This document shows, one piece after another, positions 1 to 10,145 of a stretch of 21,479 nt of DNA. The notes under the pieces were generated by a model. The model was not told the DNA's origin and searched no databases. It saw only the letters and a program-made list of their open reading frames with translations. The stretch lies in the NCBI GenBank assembly GCA_015501595.1, contig JADNRX010000812.1, positions 1 to 21,479 on the forward strand. The letters run 5' to 3'. Each line of letters starts with the position of its first letter. Within the stretch, counting starts at the first letter, position 1. Source of the DNA: Hymenopellis radicata (Eukaryota > Basidiomycota > Agaricomycetes > Agaricales > Physalacriaceae). Position numbers and translations under genes: made by a program.

Positions 1-886
1 TTTCTGGATATCGCTCGCTATATACCGCTCGTTGTTGTCTAACTTATCCACTTAGATATCGATATCAGTCATATTACTACCCTCCCATACCTACCTATTA
101 TCACGACCCCATTTATGACTTTGAATCAAATCGCTGCATAGACAATACTTAGAGGTTGTTGTTGGCTGCCGATGTCAACATCATGTCGAGGAACACGGTT
201 CACTTTCCGATGAGTTGCGATGAGAGCATGGCCCCACCGCGGATAGAAATCGACATCTAATGTTATCTATCCCATGTCTGCAGAGCCCTTCAACGAACTC
301 AATGTTCCTTGGGAATGATGGCTGATTGTACTATTGAGACGTGCCACGATGCTGGGGATGTCTCAGTGCAATGAATCCACAGTGTTGAGAGCCTGAGTTT
401 ATAAATAGGTGTATAAACTGATATATCATACACGCGATTTCAGCCCTTCTTCAACCAGACGTTGATGTGGCGCGTGAACGAATCACAGGACCAAAATAGG
501 GAGCTGCACTCCGTTCATCTCGGGCTGGCTATCATGGTGGAGGTTATATAAACATGGCAGGAACTGGACGAAGCCTTCCTCAGTCACCAATCACTGATAG
601 AGTAACGACGTCTTCGCAAGGACCAGATGGCAGCCGTGGCCACATCTCTCTATGTCCGTGTCGTACTATCCCCGCATGCGTCATATACAAGTACATGTTT
701 TGTCTGGAAATATACAAGATAGAAGTGTCTATGGAGATAACATGGCGGCATAGTGTGACAGATACGAAACCATCCGTTTGCGAAAGTAAATAGATCAGAA
801 TCCTCTCTACGTCTCAATAAGCCAGAAAAGAAATAAAGATAGTTCGTTCCGATGTGTGTACAACCCTGGGTCCCTCTTACTGCATC
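1..886. other. Intergenic region downstream of the methyltransferase gene
   Basis: I see no supportable gene here. Short open frames exist, for example 554-793 (+), but they have no recognisable domain and no splice-linked continuation. A TATAAA-like string lies near 544-550 and another TATAAA near 410, without an associated coding start that I can support. The right end should hold the 3' untranslated region of the minus-strand methyltransferase gene, whose stop codon is at 887-889. Confidence 0.5.
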
Positions 887-2545
887 CTAATCGCATAGTT
901 CCGGCACGTCATTCTGAAGCTGGAATCAGCACACAACGATCAGAGCCAATAACCACTGGAGATACACTGACCTCCCGTATGAACGTCAACATATGGCACG
1001 TAATGTAGCCTTTCGCGAAACCGGCGCCTGCGTAAGCGAAGAGGTACATCCACTTCTTCTTGAAAGCTGTGTAGGAGCAGTCATCCCAAAGGCCCGGATA
1101 GTCCTTCGAAACTAGGTCCTGCGTCAAGTTCTGCTCGAGTCGCCGACCCCACTCCCGAAGCGTTCTCGGGTAATGTGCGGCGTGGTTCTCGACCCGCTCG
1201 AGATTGAAATGGGGCGAGGCGGCGTGGATGAGAGCGGAGGCGGATGGAAGACACGAGTTGGGCCACATGTACTTTCGCATAAAGTCCTCCGCTTGGTAAG
1301 AAGAATAACGCGACTCGGGGAACGTGGAGGCGGACACGACAGCAGTGGCGCCGTGGGGCTTCAGAGCGAAGGAGACGAGGTTGAAGTACTGCGCGTAGTA
1401 CTTGGAGCCTACGTGCTCCAGCATCTCCACAGAAACGAAGGCGTCGAAGGCGTGCTCCCAGGATGTGGGTATATCGCGATAGTCCATAAGGTGCACCGTG
1501 ATCTTGTCGGACAGGCCAGCGGCGGCTATGCGTTCTTCCGCGAGAGTTCTCTGCTCGACGGAGAGCGTCAGAGTATCGACAGTGCACCCGTAGGTTGCCG
1601 CAGCCTAAACCAAATACATCAGTGACAGCTTTAGGCTCATAAGAGGGAGAAATCACCTGGATGGCCAGCCCACCCCATCCAGAACCGAATTCGAGGATGC
1701 GGTCTCCCGGTTTTACTCGAGCTTGGCGGAGGACGTGGTGAATCTTGCGATGCTGGGCGGCCTCAAGATCCCCTGGCGTCGGACCAAGCTCAAGATCGCC
1801 ACGCACCCCACCGTCGGAATCGCCCCATAACGCGCACGAGTACATCATCTCCTTCGAGAGGAAGCTTTGAACAGCTCGTTCGACTGATCGTATGACGCGA
1901 TCACATTCAAACGCGCATTCGATTTTGACTGGCCGAGAAATGAATTGTAGAAGCCGGAGATCGTAGATGTAATGCGGGAATACGTCGACGAGAGAGTGTC
2001 TTCCATCCCCGCTTGATTTTCTAGCCACAACTAGAAGGCAAGTTGAACGATTACGGTAACAGGGTGACGAGATGAAGGAGTACTGACGTTCATTGCAGCT
2101 CTTAGATCCAGAAGCTCGATGTCGCCTATCATGTATGCTTCGCTGACTAAAATTATACTTAGCACACGAACAAGTGAGCAAGAGGGCGACGAGACATACA
2201 TCCAAGATCACCAGACCTGTAGGAAGAGCGATGGATTGAATCTTCAAGGGTACTTGGGGACGACGACGCAAGGGAGACTCACAGCATGAGACGGAGCCAG
2301 AAATTGTCGTTCACGACTTTGATGTGGACAAAGTTGGCGTCCTTTTGTTTTATGCCAAAGGCATGCGAACCTTCGTCATCGTCGAGAATGAGATAGCCGT
2401 GTAGTATGGCGTGTGGTAGCGCGGCGAGGATCGACTGGCGAGCTAGTGACGCTAGCCATGACCGGGGAGAAGGTATAGAGAGTGCGCGTCGGAAAGGTGA
2501 AAGGGCACCGCCCGAAGGAAAGGAGACGCAAGGCTGAGATGACAT
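887..2545 (-). CDS. Cyclopropane-fatty-acyl-phospholipid synthase family methyltransferase, apparently frameshifted
   Basis: SAM-dependent methyltransferase of the CFA synthase type. The family transfers a methylene group from SAM to unsaturated acyl chains of membrane lipids; the exact substrate here is unknown. Six exons fit: 2545-2283, 2216-2200 (17 bp), 2146-2088, 2030-1657, 1604-972 and 919-887, with introns of 52-66 nt and consistent phases. Visible family signatures are IASYDQSNELF, FLSKEMMYSCALWG, the SAM-binding motif LEFGSGWGGLAIQ, then LTLSVEQ, DYRDIP and SVEMLEHVG, and a C-terminal KKWMYLFAYAGAGF. The start ATG at 2545 (MSSQ) is the only in-frame ATG of the first exon. Exon 2030-1657 is 374 nt, one base short of keeping frame: between LFK and FLSKEM, around 1861-1868, the frame slips. 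Restoring one base would give about 459 aa, normal for the family. It is either a recent pseudogene or an assembly error; the rest looks intact and constrained. Confidence 0.88.
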
Positions 2546-4093
2546 GGCGGGAAAATCTGGAGGAGGGAATGAATGCAAGAGGTCGACATAATCTATAGAC
2601 TTTATACCTCTCCGCGAGAAGGTAACTCAGCATCTACCGGGTGCTGGGTTAGTTCTGTGAGGCACTCAGAAGAGTAATCTGCGATGTTCATCGTCTACAG
2701 GTCCCCGGGTCGCAGAGAAAGGACGCATCTCGGATCTGAATCTAGTTTCATTTAGAAGTATCATCGGGTGGTATTGTGGATTTCCAGAACGGAGACAAGC
2801 GGCTATAATGAGTATCGCGACCGCCTGAAGGAGTGTCAACATAATAGAAGGCACGAGGGGCCGAATCTAAATCGCGTCGTCCAAAGAGGATGATACGCCC
2901 CAGAGTTGATAGTCCGACGTTTAATCATGAACCGGCAGAGGATTTTGGGCGTATTTAGGACTGGGAAACATGTTTAGACATGTTAACGGCATGGGGCTGC
3001 GAACATGATGGAGGCGGAACGCGTGCTTGAGTTAGATTCTGACGGGACGGAAGATATATATGATTGAATAGTGGAATGATAATCCGCCTTCTGCAACTCC
3101 GTTGATGGTGTTGTTTGGGAGGCACGTGGGCCGAACCAGACTAGCACTCCAGCACTCTTGTTCTCCTGACAGTGCTGCCGTCTATTGTCCCACGATGAGA
3201 GTAAGTACTAACTCCGGCGTCGGGCTGGTTTCCGGAATTCTGTTCTTGAAAAGTATCTGGGAATCGAATGGGACGTTAAAAGTTGAGCATCTAGGTACGC
3301 TGATTGAATTTACCCTGAGATCTCTGGTCCCCGTGAATAGAAAGCCACACATTCACGAGTAGAGGGCGGGAGTCAAACGAGCACATCCTGTCGTGGATGA
3401 GAGGTAATCACCATCAAGTAAAAGGTTTCGTATTCTGTTGGGGTCGGACATTACCTGGTGGCGTGCCGTGCGGCGGAGCGCGACATGCGGCTCCCCTCTA
3501 GGCTCTGAGGCTGCGGAGAATAGGGAACGAGCAGCCACACGGAGGCCGTCCTGTGCAGGACGCTTACGTGCCTCACAGATCAGCGTGGACTTCACCTGAC
3601 TTGCGCTTCGAGCCTTGAGACGTAAGAATCAATGTCTATATGTGTATCCTCTCGCGAAGAGGAATGAGAAAAATGATGCTGAAGGGATTGTCTCCTTCTT
3701 CCTTGCAAATCGGTCGTTCGGGAGCGCGTCACGTAAAGCGGTATTCATTGGGCGCAAGACACGCGAGCAAATCAACGAAAGAGAATCACTGCTGCGACGT
3801 ACGCACTTTGAATGGCGATAAATGAAGAGAATCCTGGCGTTAAGATGGCACTCACTGAAAGCGATCGCACCGTGGGAAGTCGCATACGAAGAGGATTTGA
3901 GGGTGTCTGCGTATGCCTTCGCGGGATGGGCATGAGTGAGAATGGTTGCAGTTCTACGGGAGCGACGCATGATTCGATGATACATTCGGCTCAACGTGGT
4001 AGCATGAACCGAAGAGAGGTAACAGGGTGATAGCAGTGTTGAATTTAAACATGTCAAGGGGCGGTCGAAAATCGTGGAGAGTACACTCGGCCT
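2546..4093. other. Intergenic region between methyltransferase and ARL2 genes
   Basis: About 1.5 kb without a gene I can support. It must hold the promoter of the methyltransferase gene (left end) and the 3' end of the ARL2 transcript (right end). A 62-codon open frame at 2666-2854 (-) begins with a hydrophobic stretch (MLTLLQAVAILIIAA) resembling a signal peptide, but has no family resemblance and no splice partner. Open frames on both strands at 3353-4057 overlap one another and show no domain. Confidence 0.45.
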
Positions 4094-4875
4094 TCAGGCG
4101 GTCTGAGTGAGAGTAACATCGAGGGTAGCGGGATTACTAGAAGGAGAAGGAGTCGAGGCGGAGTAGTAATACAACCTCCCCGCTACTTCGCCGACAACCC
4201 ATTGGAGGCCTTCGAAAACATTTGCACCCGTCATCGCACTACATGGAAATATTTTCCAATGATGGGATTTGATGCCCTCGAGGTCTAAGGCCTGTTAAGA
4301 CGCCGATCAGAAGACAAAAGGTAAACATAGTTCAAGACTTGCGGATATGATCTCAGGAAGACTGAGAGCACCCGGGAGGTCTTGTTTGTTGGCGAACACG
4401 AGGAGAGATGCTCCTGCCAAGCGCTAAAACGGGTCAACGGTCATTGAAATGCACGCCACATTGCTAACGGTACACACGTCTTCACTTAAAAGTCCGCGTA
4501 ATTCATCTTTACAGTCCTGCATGCGCATGCGGTCCGCAGAGTCCACGACCCAGACAATGGCGTCTGTTTGCTCAAAATAATTTCTCCAATAAGGACGAAG
4601 AGTCCGCTGACCCCCAACGTCCCAGATATTCAGTGTAAACGGGGATCCGGGGAGCGCCAACGTCTTGATATTGAACCCGAGCGTAGGTGAAGTCGTTGAC
4701 GTGTCCTCATGTGAAATGTACTTTAAAATGGTCGTTTTCCCTGCGTTATCCAGCCCGCTACAAGAGAATGAGTGGATACAATGATCGGACGTGATTGTTC
4801 GGTTGCTTACAGAAAGAGAATACGCATCTCCTTCGATTTCATCCGATTCTTGCGTATTATTGTCAGTAGACCCAT
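4094..4875 (-). CDS. ARL2: ADP-ribosylation factor-like GTPase, ARL2 type
   Basis: Small GTPase of the ARF/ARL family, closest by eye to ARL2, which in other eukaryotes acts with tubulin cofactors in alpha/beta-tubulin assembly and microtubule function. Exons: 4875-4811, 4757-4478, 4423-4339 and 4284-4094, giving about 206 aa. The third donor is uncertain; using GTTTAC after 4327 would add four codons. Motifs in order: MGLLTIIRK with Gly2, the P-loop GLDNAGKTT (split by intron 1), [11 protein letters not shown] (switch I), [18 protein letters not shown] (switch II; WDVGGQ is the hallmark), [12 protein letters not shown], the base-recognition motif NKQD, and CSAMTGAN (SAT-like motif). The start is supported by the canonical ARL2 N-terminus. 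The C-terminus runs roughly 20 residues beyond the usual end with a Ser/Pro/Thr-rich tail. A repeat array (5080-5453) lies just upstream. Confidence 0.93.
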
Positions 4876-4984
4876 TTTCAGTTGCGTGTTACTACAGCTA
4901 GAGAGCGCTGAGTTGTTGGATACAGCGTACAAGTTCAATGTTCGTGGTAAAAGTCAAGGGGACCTCGCTGACTAAGGGCTGACG
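4876..4984 (-). promoter_or_regulatory. Short ARL2 upstream region abutting the repeat copy
   Basis: Only about 100 bp separate the ARL2 start codon from the outer edge of the inverted repeat copy (near 4985). The ARL2 core promoter therefore lies in this stretch or inside the repeat itself. I see no clear TATA box. Confidence 0.35.
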
Positions 4985-5545
4985 TAGTGTGTCGAATTGA
5001 GTCGACCTGTGACATCGTCAAATTGTCTGACTATTAGAGACCGCCGGTCAGGCACGCCGTTCGAGGCGGCCCTGACCAATTTGCGCTCAAAGTCTGACGA
5101 GTTTGCGCGCAAATCCTGATGAGTTTGCGCGTAAATCCTGATGAGTTTGCGCGCAAATCCTGATGAGTTTGCGCGCAAATCCTGACCAGTTTGCGCGTAA
5201 ATCCTGACCAGTTTGCGCTCAAAGTCTGACGAGTTTGCGCGCAAATCCTGATGAGTTTGCGCGTAAATCCTGATGAGTTTGCGCGCAAATCCTGACCAGT
5301 TTGCGCGTAAATCCTGACCAGTTTGCGCATAAATCCTGGCGAGTATACCCGCAAATCCTCATCAATATGCGCGCAAATCATGGTATGTATGCCCGCAAAT
5401 TCCGGCCACAATGCGCGCAAAGTCCGATCAATATGTCCGCATATCCCGTCCATTATGTCATCATCATCTCAGCTCTTACCAACTTCCAACTGACGTCGAC
5501 AGACTCGCTGCTCATCGTCCGCAACGACGATGAGCGCCTTCCTCA
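4985..5545 (-). repeat. Dispersed repeat, copy 1 (inverted relative to copy 2)
   Basis: The minisatellite at 5080-5453 plus both its flanks match, in reverse orientation, the region 9540-10145. The inner flank (5437-5535) shares the strings CATATCCCGTCCATTATGTC and CGACAGACTCGCTGCTCATC with the reverse complement of 9563-9655. The outer flank (about 4985-5079) shares CTGACCAATTTGCGC and matching blocks around ATTGTCTG and ATTAGA with the reverse complement of 10050-10120, with small indels. Similarity fades near 4985 and 5545. This is a degenerate dispersed element of about 0.6 kb; no transposase is visible. Confidence 0.75.
5080..5453. repeat. 22-bp palindromic minisatellite, array 1 (17 units)
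   Basis: Seventeen tandem units of exactly 22 bp (17 x 22 = 374). Each unit is a perfect or near-perfect 12-bp palindrome TTTGCGCGCAAA followed by a 10-bp spacer such as TCCTGATGAG or TCCTGACCAG. Units 1-12 are nearly identical; units 13-17, toward the inner end, are diverged (TATGCCCGC, TATGTCCGC). A higher-order pattern is visible: the variant unit with GCTC and GTCTGACGAG recurs at 5080 and 5212, starting blocks of six and five units with the same internal order. Since 22 is not a multiple of 3, three units encode 22 codons, and open frames across the array are a by-product of the repeat. Confidence 0.95.
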
Positions 5546-6757
5546 GAAATTACTATTACATCAACGTAATCTCAATCCCGACGGAGCGCAGGGCCAAAAT
5601 CGCGTCAAAACGCGTCTTATTCGATTTTTCTCTGCTTTACTGACCTTCGAATCCGCTCCCTCTAACTACGAGCTGTGTTATCTATGACGACGTCTATGGG
5701 TGCCTTGGACACTCAATCTTATCGTCTCGGGACCGTCACCCTGGGAAACGGAGGCTGACGCAAGCCACTTGCACCTTGCCTCCGTCCCCCCATCCTGGAT
5801 CCTCGGTTCATCGGGCTTCCCTCGGCGGCGGTCAACCAGCGCATGGCTATGCTAACCTGGATCTTCTATTCGCGAGCATAAGCCTTGGAGATGACACGCA
5901 TGTCGCCATCCTGCATGCGGGTTTATTCAAGAACTCCTTGATACAATATGTATTCATACCGCGGTTCGTATCTATTTTGATTTCGCTTGGGCTGACGTTT
6001 TCGATTAGGCTTTGGTCTGGAATCTCTTGGATCCGTAGACCGCCCGGCTATAGAATCTCAACACTTCAAAAATGGAGGGTGGACGGCATTCAGAGTTTCG
6101 AGTTGCATTTGGGCGTTTACGTGGCGGCGTTGGGATGGGGATGATGATTATTATGGGCACGATGCGACCTTGAAAACGTTAGCGTCTTGGGAGTTGATGA
6201 GATCTCGATTCAGGCTGCTGTGACATTAATCTGGATAGTACGTTACAATGGTGATTCTCGCCCCGCGCACGCTCATAATTCCCCAGGATTATTCTACAAT
6301 TTCAGCTACTATATCAGCCGACATCCTCGCTTCAATATAGTTTCCATTGAATAACATTTTTGAAAACCAACTTACGTGTGGCGTCGATTTCGCCATCCCT
6401 CAAATTCGGGTTCCAAAGTCAAACGGAAAGCATGGTTATGACGACGTCGTAACCCTCCAATTAATGCCGCTCGGATTATCGTAGATCTGCATCTGGACCG
6501 GATGCTTGGGATGTAACCCAACGCGGACGTGGGATCGCCCAGTTCTTCCTTCCCTTCCCCCACTTTGACCTCCTGGCTCTCTTCAATTGCGACCATGATG
6601 GCCTCGACGGCGGACCTCTCTTCATCGCCATAGCTCCCTTGCCGACGTCTAGTCGGGATTACGAGCTCGTCGTATCCCGCCATGGTTAATTTCTTCCCGA
6701 CCATCATGTTGAACATTGCACTCAATGTTCATTAGCGCACTCTTCTCGATTTTCTTG
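5546..6757. other. Gene-poor interval inside the inverted repeat pair
   Basis: No gene I can support. An open frame at 5776-6144 (+) has no recognisable domain. On the minus strand 6376-6725 is open, contains MAGYDELVIPTRRRQ, and ends at a consensus donor (GTAAGT near 6375). A 50-54 nt intron with branch-like CTAAT could join it to the frame above 6775. A minus-strand gene is therefore possible but unproven, and the opposite strand carries the stronger splice signals from 6912 onward. Confidence 0.3.
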
Positions 6758-8572
6758 ATGGTCGTGGTACTCACGTTCTCCCGGGATTCGGACTGGATTC
6801 GACGTCGACAACTTGGACTCGATCACGACCACCGTTGACAGCCGTGTGTTCGACTTGGCGCATTTGGCGGTGTGCTCCCAGCGGATGACTGGCGCGATTC
6901 TACAGGTCATGGTACGTTCGTTTTCTTGGTTCGAATCGCTTGTTGATTGGACAACCTGTTTGTAGACAACCCGCCTTCGACTTGAAGATACATATCCCTT
7001 TGCCATGGCCTCTCGTCCTCTCACCCTCAGTAAGTCTTCTTGTTATCGTGTCCTTTCCTCGTCGTTGATTCGACTTAGCCTTCGATGTTGCTGCTCTTTG
7101 TTCAAGCCGCCGACTACATTCGAGGTATGTTGGTTATGTTCGTCTACTTATATCCGTGTTGTGGTATCGAATTTTAGTTCTCTACCTGTGACGACCGTCC
7201 AGCCTTACGTTCGCCTTCATCAACATTGTCGACCTCGTCTCCAACCTCGTTCAGTTCAACGTCTATCACGGCTACGCTCATCCTCATCGCTATGGCGTCC
7301 CTCAACGACTACGCTGTCAACGGGGATCTCGGCTTGAACATCGTCTTGTCAGGTCGCGGTATGTTGGTCTCCCAGGTTCAGAATGCTTGTTGATTGCTCA
7401 CCGTGTCATTAGTATCCTCTTCAACTTGGAGTCGAGACCATGACAAGTTGCCGGTAAGTTCATCTTCGCTGTTGTTAGGACCTGTACTCACCATCGCAAT
7501 GGTATACTTGCCCTCGACTCTCTCAACCTTCGCCGTCGACCTTACGTTTGGCATCGTCTTCAAGCTTTCCTTCTTGACTTGTTATGTCAAGGCTGCCAGG
7601 TGTGTTCATCCTCGTCGTCGTCTTGAATCCTGTACTTATTGTCTTTGCAGTCTTGACTGTCCTATCAACGACTGCGTCGTCGTATTCAGCCTTGTGTTCC
7701 GACGTCGTCTTCAGCCTTGCTTTCGCTGTCATCTTACACCTGTCTTCGTCCTCGTTGATGTCAAAGGACATCACTAGTAAGTTGATCTTGGTCACCTTTC
7801 TTGGGACCATCTACTCACATTCTCAATAGTTCTGTTGTGGGTCCTTGCTGTGTTCTCTCCACAGCTGCGCTGTTGACTGTGACCTCATCTTCGCCGTCAG
7901 CTGTTTCTCATCGACGCTGTCATGGTAAGATCATCTCCGTCATCGTGTTGTGAACAGGTACTTACAGACCTCGATAGTCTCCTGGCTCACCATCTGGGAC
8001 AACATTCTTCAGTTACTTTTCTCCCCGTCATAGTCTTCGCATTCGCCGGCGCTGAGGTACGTCGTCTTCTTTAGCACGCTACTTCTCTTTCCGACGTTCT
8101 CGACTAAGTTCAGACTGTCGATGATCTGTCTCCTCAGGTACGTATCTTGCTCTTTCAATCCTTAAAGCTCATTGATCTATTCACAGGATTGTGTCCAACT
8201 GGTGCCTTCATTTCGAGTTCGTGACAGTTGTGGGTTCCCGAATGCGCTCCGAACTTATGGCGGTGTTTTTGAAATCTGACGCGATGATCTTGCAGGAGAT
8301 TTCGGAACAGGTCACTTGGGCTGGTAAGTTTACTGTTAATCTTTGAGCATGAACTTGACGACACTTTCAGACTGGACCGTGTCGCCTCGAAGAGGACTGG
8401 AAAGTAAGTTGGTTCCTGGTCTGCCTCGGGACATGCTCTAACGAACTGTATTGTAACAGATAGAGAGAAAGCGCGCGCGAGACGATACTTGTAAGCACCA
8501 ACTCGACTAAGATCTTCGTTGTGTAACTTACAACGTCGGCACAGAATTGACATGGCAAATTTTGGATTTTAA
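6758..8572 (+). CDS. Probable microexon-rich gene or spliced transcript of unknown function
   Basis: I do not recognise the product. Between 6912 and 8720 the + strand has about fourteen consensus donors: GTACGT at 6912, 8057, 8138 and 8576; GTAAGT at 7030, 7454, 7778, 8324, 8404 and 8669; GTATGT at 7125 and 7359; GTAAGA at 7925; GTAAGC at 8491. Most are followed 45-57 nt later by a CAG or TAG acceptor. The 3' part splices in one frame: exons 8114-8137, 8187-8323, 8371-8403, 8460-8490 and 8545-8572. They include IVSNWCLHFEFVTVV, SDAMILQEISEQV and a C-terminal MANFGF ending at TAA 8570-8572. Upstream, a frame with FDLAHLAVCSQRM joins in phase to an exon from 6966 (TTRLRLEDTYPF, with ATG at 7005). 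The middle (7178-8033) is pyrimidine-rich, open in several frames, and not resolved. Further introns after the stop (8576-8628, about 8669-8711) would be in the 3' untranslated region. It could be a degenerate gene or long non-coding RNA. Confidence 0.42.
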
Positions 8573-9539
8573 ACGGTACGTGCATTTAGGCGGACTACGC
8601 GGTCGAAGTACTAATAACGTGTTTACAGGATGTCTGGAGTAGTGTAGTGCAGTACAAATGAATGTATCGTAAGTACTTTGGGCAGGTGAAGTAATGGGGC
8701 CGCGTTGAGCAGATTCGATTATTGGAATCGTCGTCGCTATGTGTGTTGATGCTGACGACGCCGATGTCCATGGAGGTGGATACCATGGTGGACCAAAGAG
8801 AGTTCGGCGGCGGCGTGTCCATCGAAGGTCGTGCTGAGACGTCTCGTCCACATGGGCGGAGATTTCGTTGGCAAGTAGGCGGTGATGGCAGATAACGCAG
8901 CGAAGGCCTGTCGTGTCGTCCGCGGCATAAGTGATGTTGTCCACCTCGATGGCGATGGAGTCGGACTCGTCGTGAGCGTGGCAACAAGAGATACGGCGCA
9001 ATGAGATGGGCGAAGGGATGATCCATCAAAGTAAGAGAGATAGCCCGCTCGCAGGCGGCTCAGAGACGGGAGGATTGGACTCGAGAGCGCTCCTGAGTGA
9101 GACCAATCAGAATCACTGCTGCGAGGGCGTAAGAAGAAGAAGACGCACCCCACACCAAGAGTGCCCACGTCGTATGCCCATCCCGCACCCTGCACAAAGT
9201 TGCAGTCCGTCCTCATGAGGTGGTCGCTCCGCGTATCATGTAGTCCGCAAATTCGTCGTCTCCTGCACAACCGTCGGTCGAGTGCGTGGGTGTGCCAATG
9301 AGCTCACTTACGGTCCTTCGTCCTCGAGCCCCTCCCAGGTAATGGGAAAACGTAGCATATTGAATGCCCAGCCACAGAGGCGGGCTAGGTGGACGTCAGC
9401 AGTGCCATCGTCCAGTTTGAGTGAGCGGTTATAAAGCTCTCACCGCCGCGCTCGGCGTCATCCCAGAGTTCGTCTAGCACATACGACGGCTTATCTGGAG
9501 TCTTGGATGAGCCAGATAAGTTGACGCCGCGGAACGCGG
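8573..9539. other. Downstream part of the spliced + strand transcript and unassigned DNA
   Basis: Two more introns with good signals (8576-8628 with branch site TACTAAT; about 8669-8711) suggest the + strand transcript continues beyond 8570. The minus strand is open across 8528-9270 in overlapping frames. One frame contains CVICHHRLLANEISAHVDE, which superficially resembles a CxxC...H zinc-binding finger but lacks a convincing fourth ligand. Another minus frame (9385-9640) contains GVNLSGSSKTPDKPSYVLDE without family resemblance. No gene is supported. Confidence 0.3.
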
Positions 9540-10145
9540 GTCGTTTTGCGCAGAGAATAAGCACTCGTCGTCGCCGCGGACGATGAGCAGCGAGTCTGTC
9601 GACGTCGGATGGAAGTTGGTAAGATGATGATGACATAATGGACGGGATATGCGCACATATTGATCGGACTTTGCGCGCATTGTGGCCGGAATTTGCGGGC
9701 ATACACACCATGATTTGCGCGCAAACTTGTCAGGAATTACGCGCAAACTTGTCAGGATTTGCGCGTAAATTCGTCAGGATTTACGCGCATACTAGCCAGG
9801 ATTTGCGCGCATACTCGTCACAATTTGCGCGCATCCCCGTCACAATTTGCGCGCAATTAGGATATATGCGCATAATCCTTAGGATTTGCGGGCATACTTA
9901 CCAGGATTTACGCGCAAACTCGCCAGGATTTACGCGCAAACTCTTCAGGATTTACGCGCAAACTCGTCAGGATTTGCGCGTAAATTCGTCAGGATTTGCG
10001 CGCACACTAGCCAGGATTTGCGCGCATCTTGGTCAGGATTTGCGCGCAAATTGGTCAGCAGTCGCTTGAACGGCGGTCGACCGGCGTTGTCTAATATCCA
10101 GACAATCTCGACATCGTTGAGCTCAACGGCGACGCTGACACGGAT
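9540..10145 (+). repeat. Dispersed repeat, copy 2 (inverted relative to copy 1)
   Basis: Reverse-orientation counterpart of 4985-5545, matching in the inner flank, the minisatellite and the outer flank. The inner flanks face each other across roughly 4 kb and the outer flanks face away. Flank similarity is clear but imperfect, with substitutions and short indels, so the duplication is not recent or the copies come from two insertions of one family. No target-site duplication could be identified by eye at the edges. Confidence 0.75.
9648..10060. repeat. 22-bp palindromic minisatellite, array 2 (18 units)
   Basis: Eighteen tandem units of the same family as array 1, in reverse orientation. Seventeen are 22 bp and one, near 9846-9884, is extended to 39 bp (total 413 bp). 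The core is TTTGCGCGCAAA or a one-base variant (TTTACGCGCAAA, TTTGCGCGTAAA, TTTGCGCGCATA), followed by spacers such as CTCGTCAGGA. Units are more varied than in array 1. The most diverged are at the inner end (9648-9713), mirroring the polarity in array 1. Confidence 0.94.

Noticed and set aside
3353..4057. Minus-strand open frames of 80 and 142 codons
   Set aside because: No domain, overlapped by open frames on the other strand, and no convincing splice-linked continuation.
4972..5453. Long open frames through array 1 with repeated RANSSGFARK-like peptides
   Set aside because: A 22-bp period keeps any stop-free frame open, and the peptides repeat every 22 residues in all frames. They reflect the DNA repeat, not a protein.
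5080..5453. CRISPR-like array
   Set aside because: Units are contiguous 22-bp repeats with no unique spacers, in a eukaryotic nuclear context.
6920..6945. tRNA B-box-like GGTTCGAATC
   Set aside because: No matching A box or cloverleaf around it; it falls inside a candidate intron.
6372..7024. Minus-strand two-exon gene with MAGYDELVIPTRRRQ
   Set aside because: One possible intron fits, but the first exon overlaps the stronger + strand splice-signal cluster and no family is recognisable. Kept only as a note.
8850..8925. Zinc-finger (UBZ4-like) motif CVICHHRLLANEISAHVDE on the minus strand
   Set aside because: The usual final Cys is replaced by Thr and no neighbouring exon supports a gene; likely chance.
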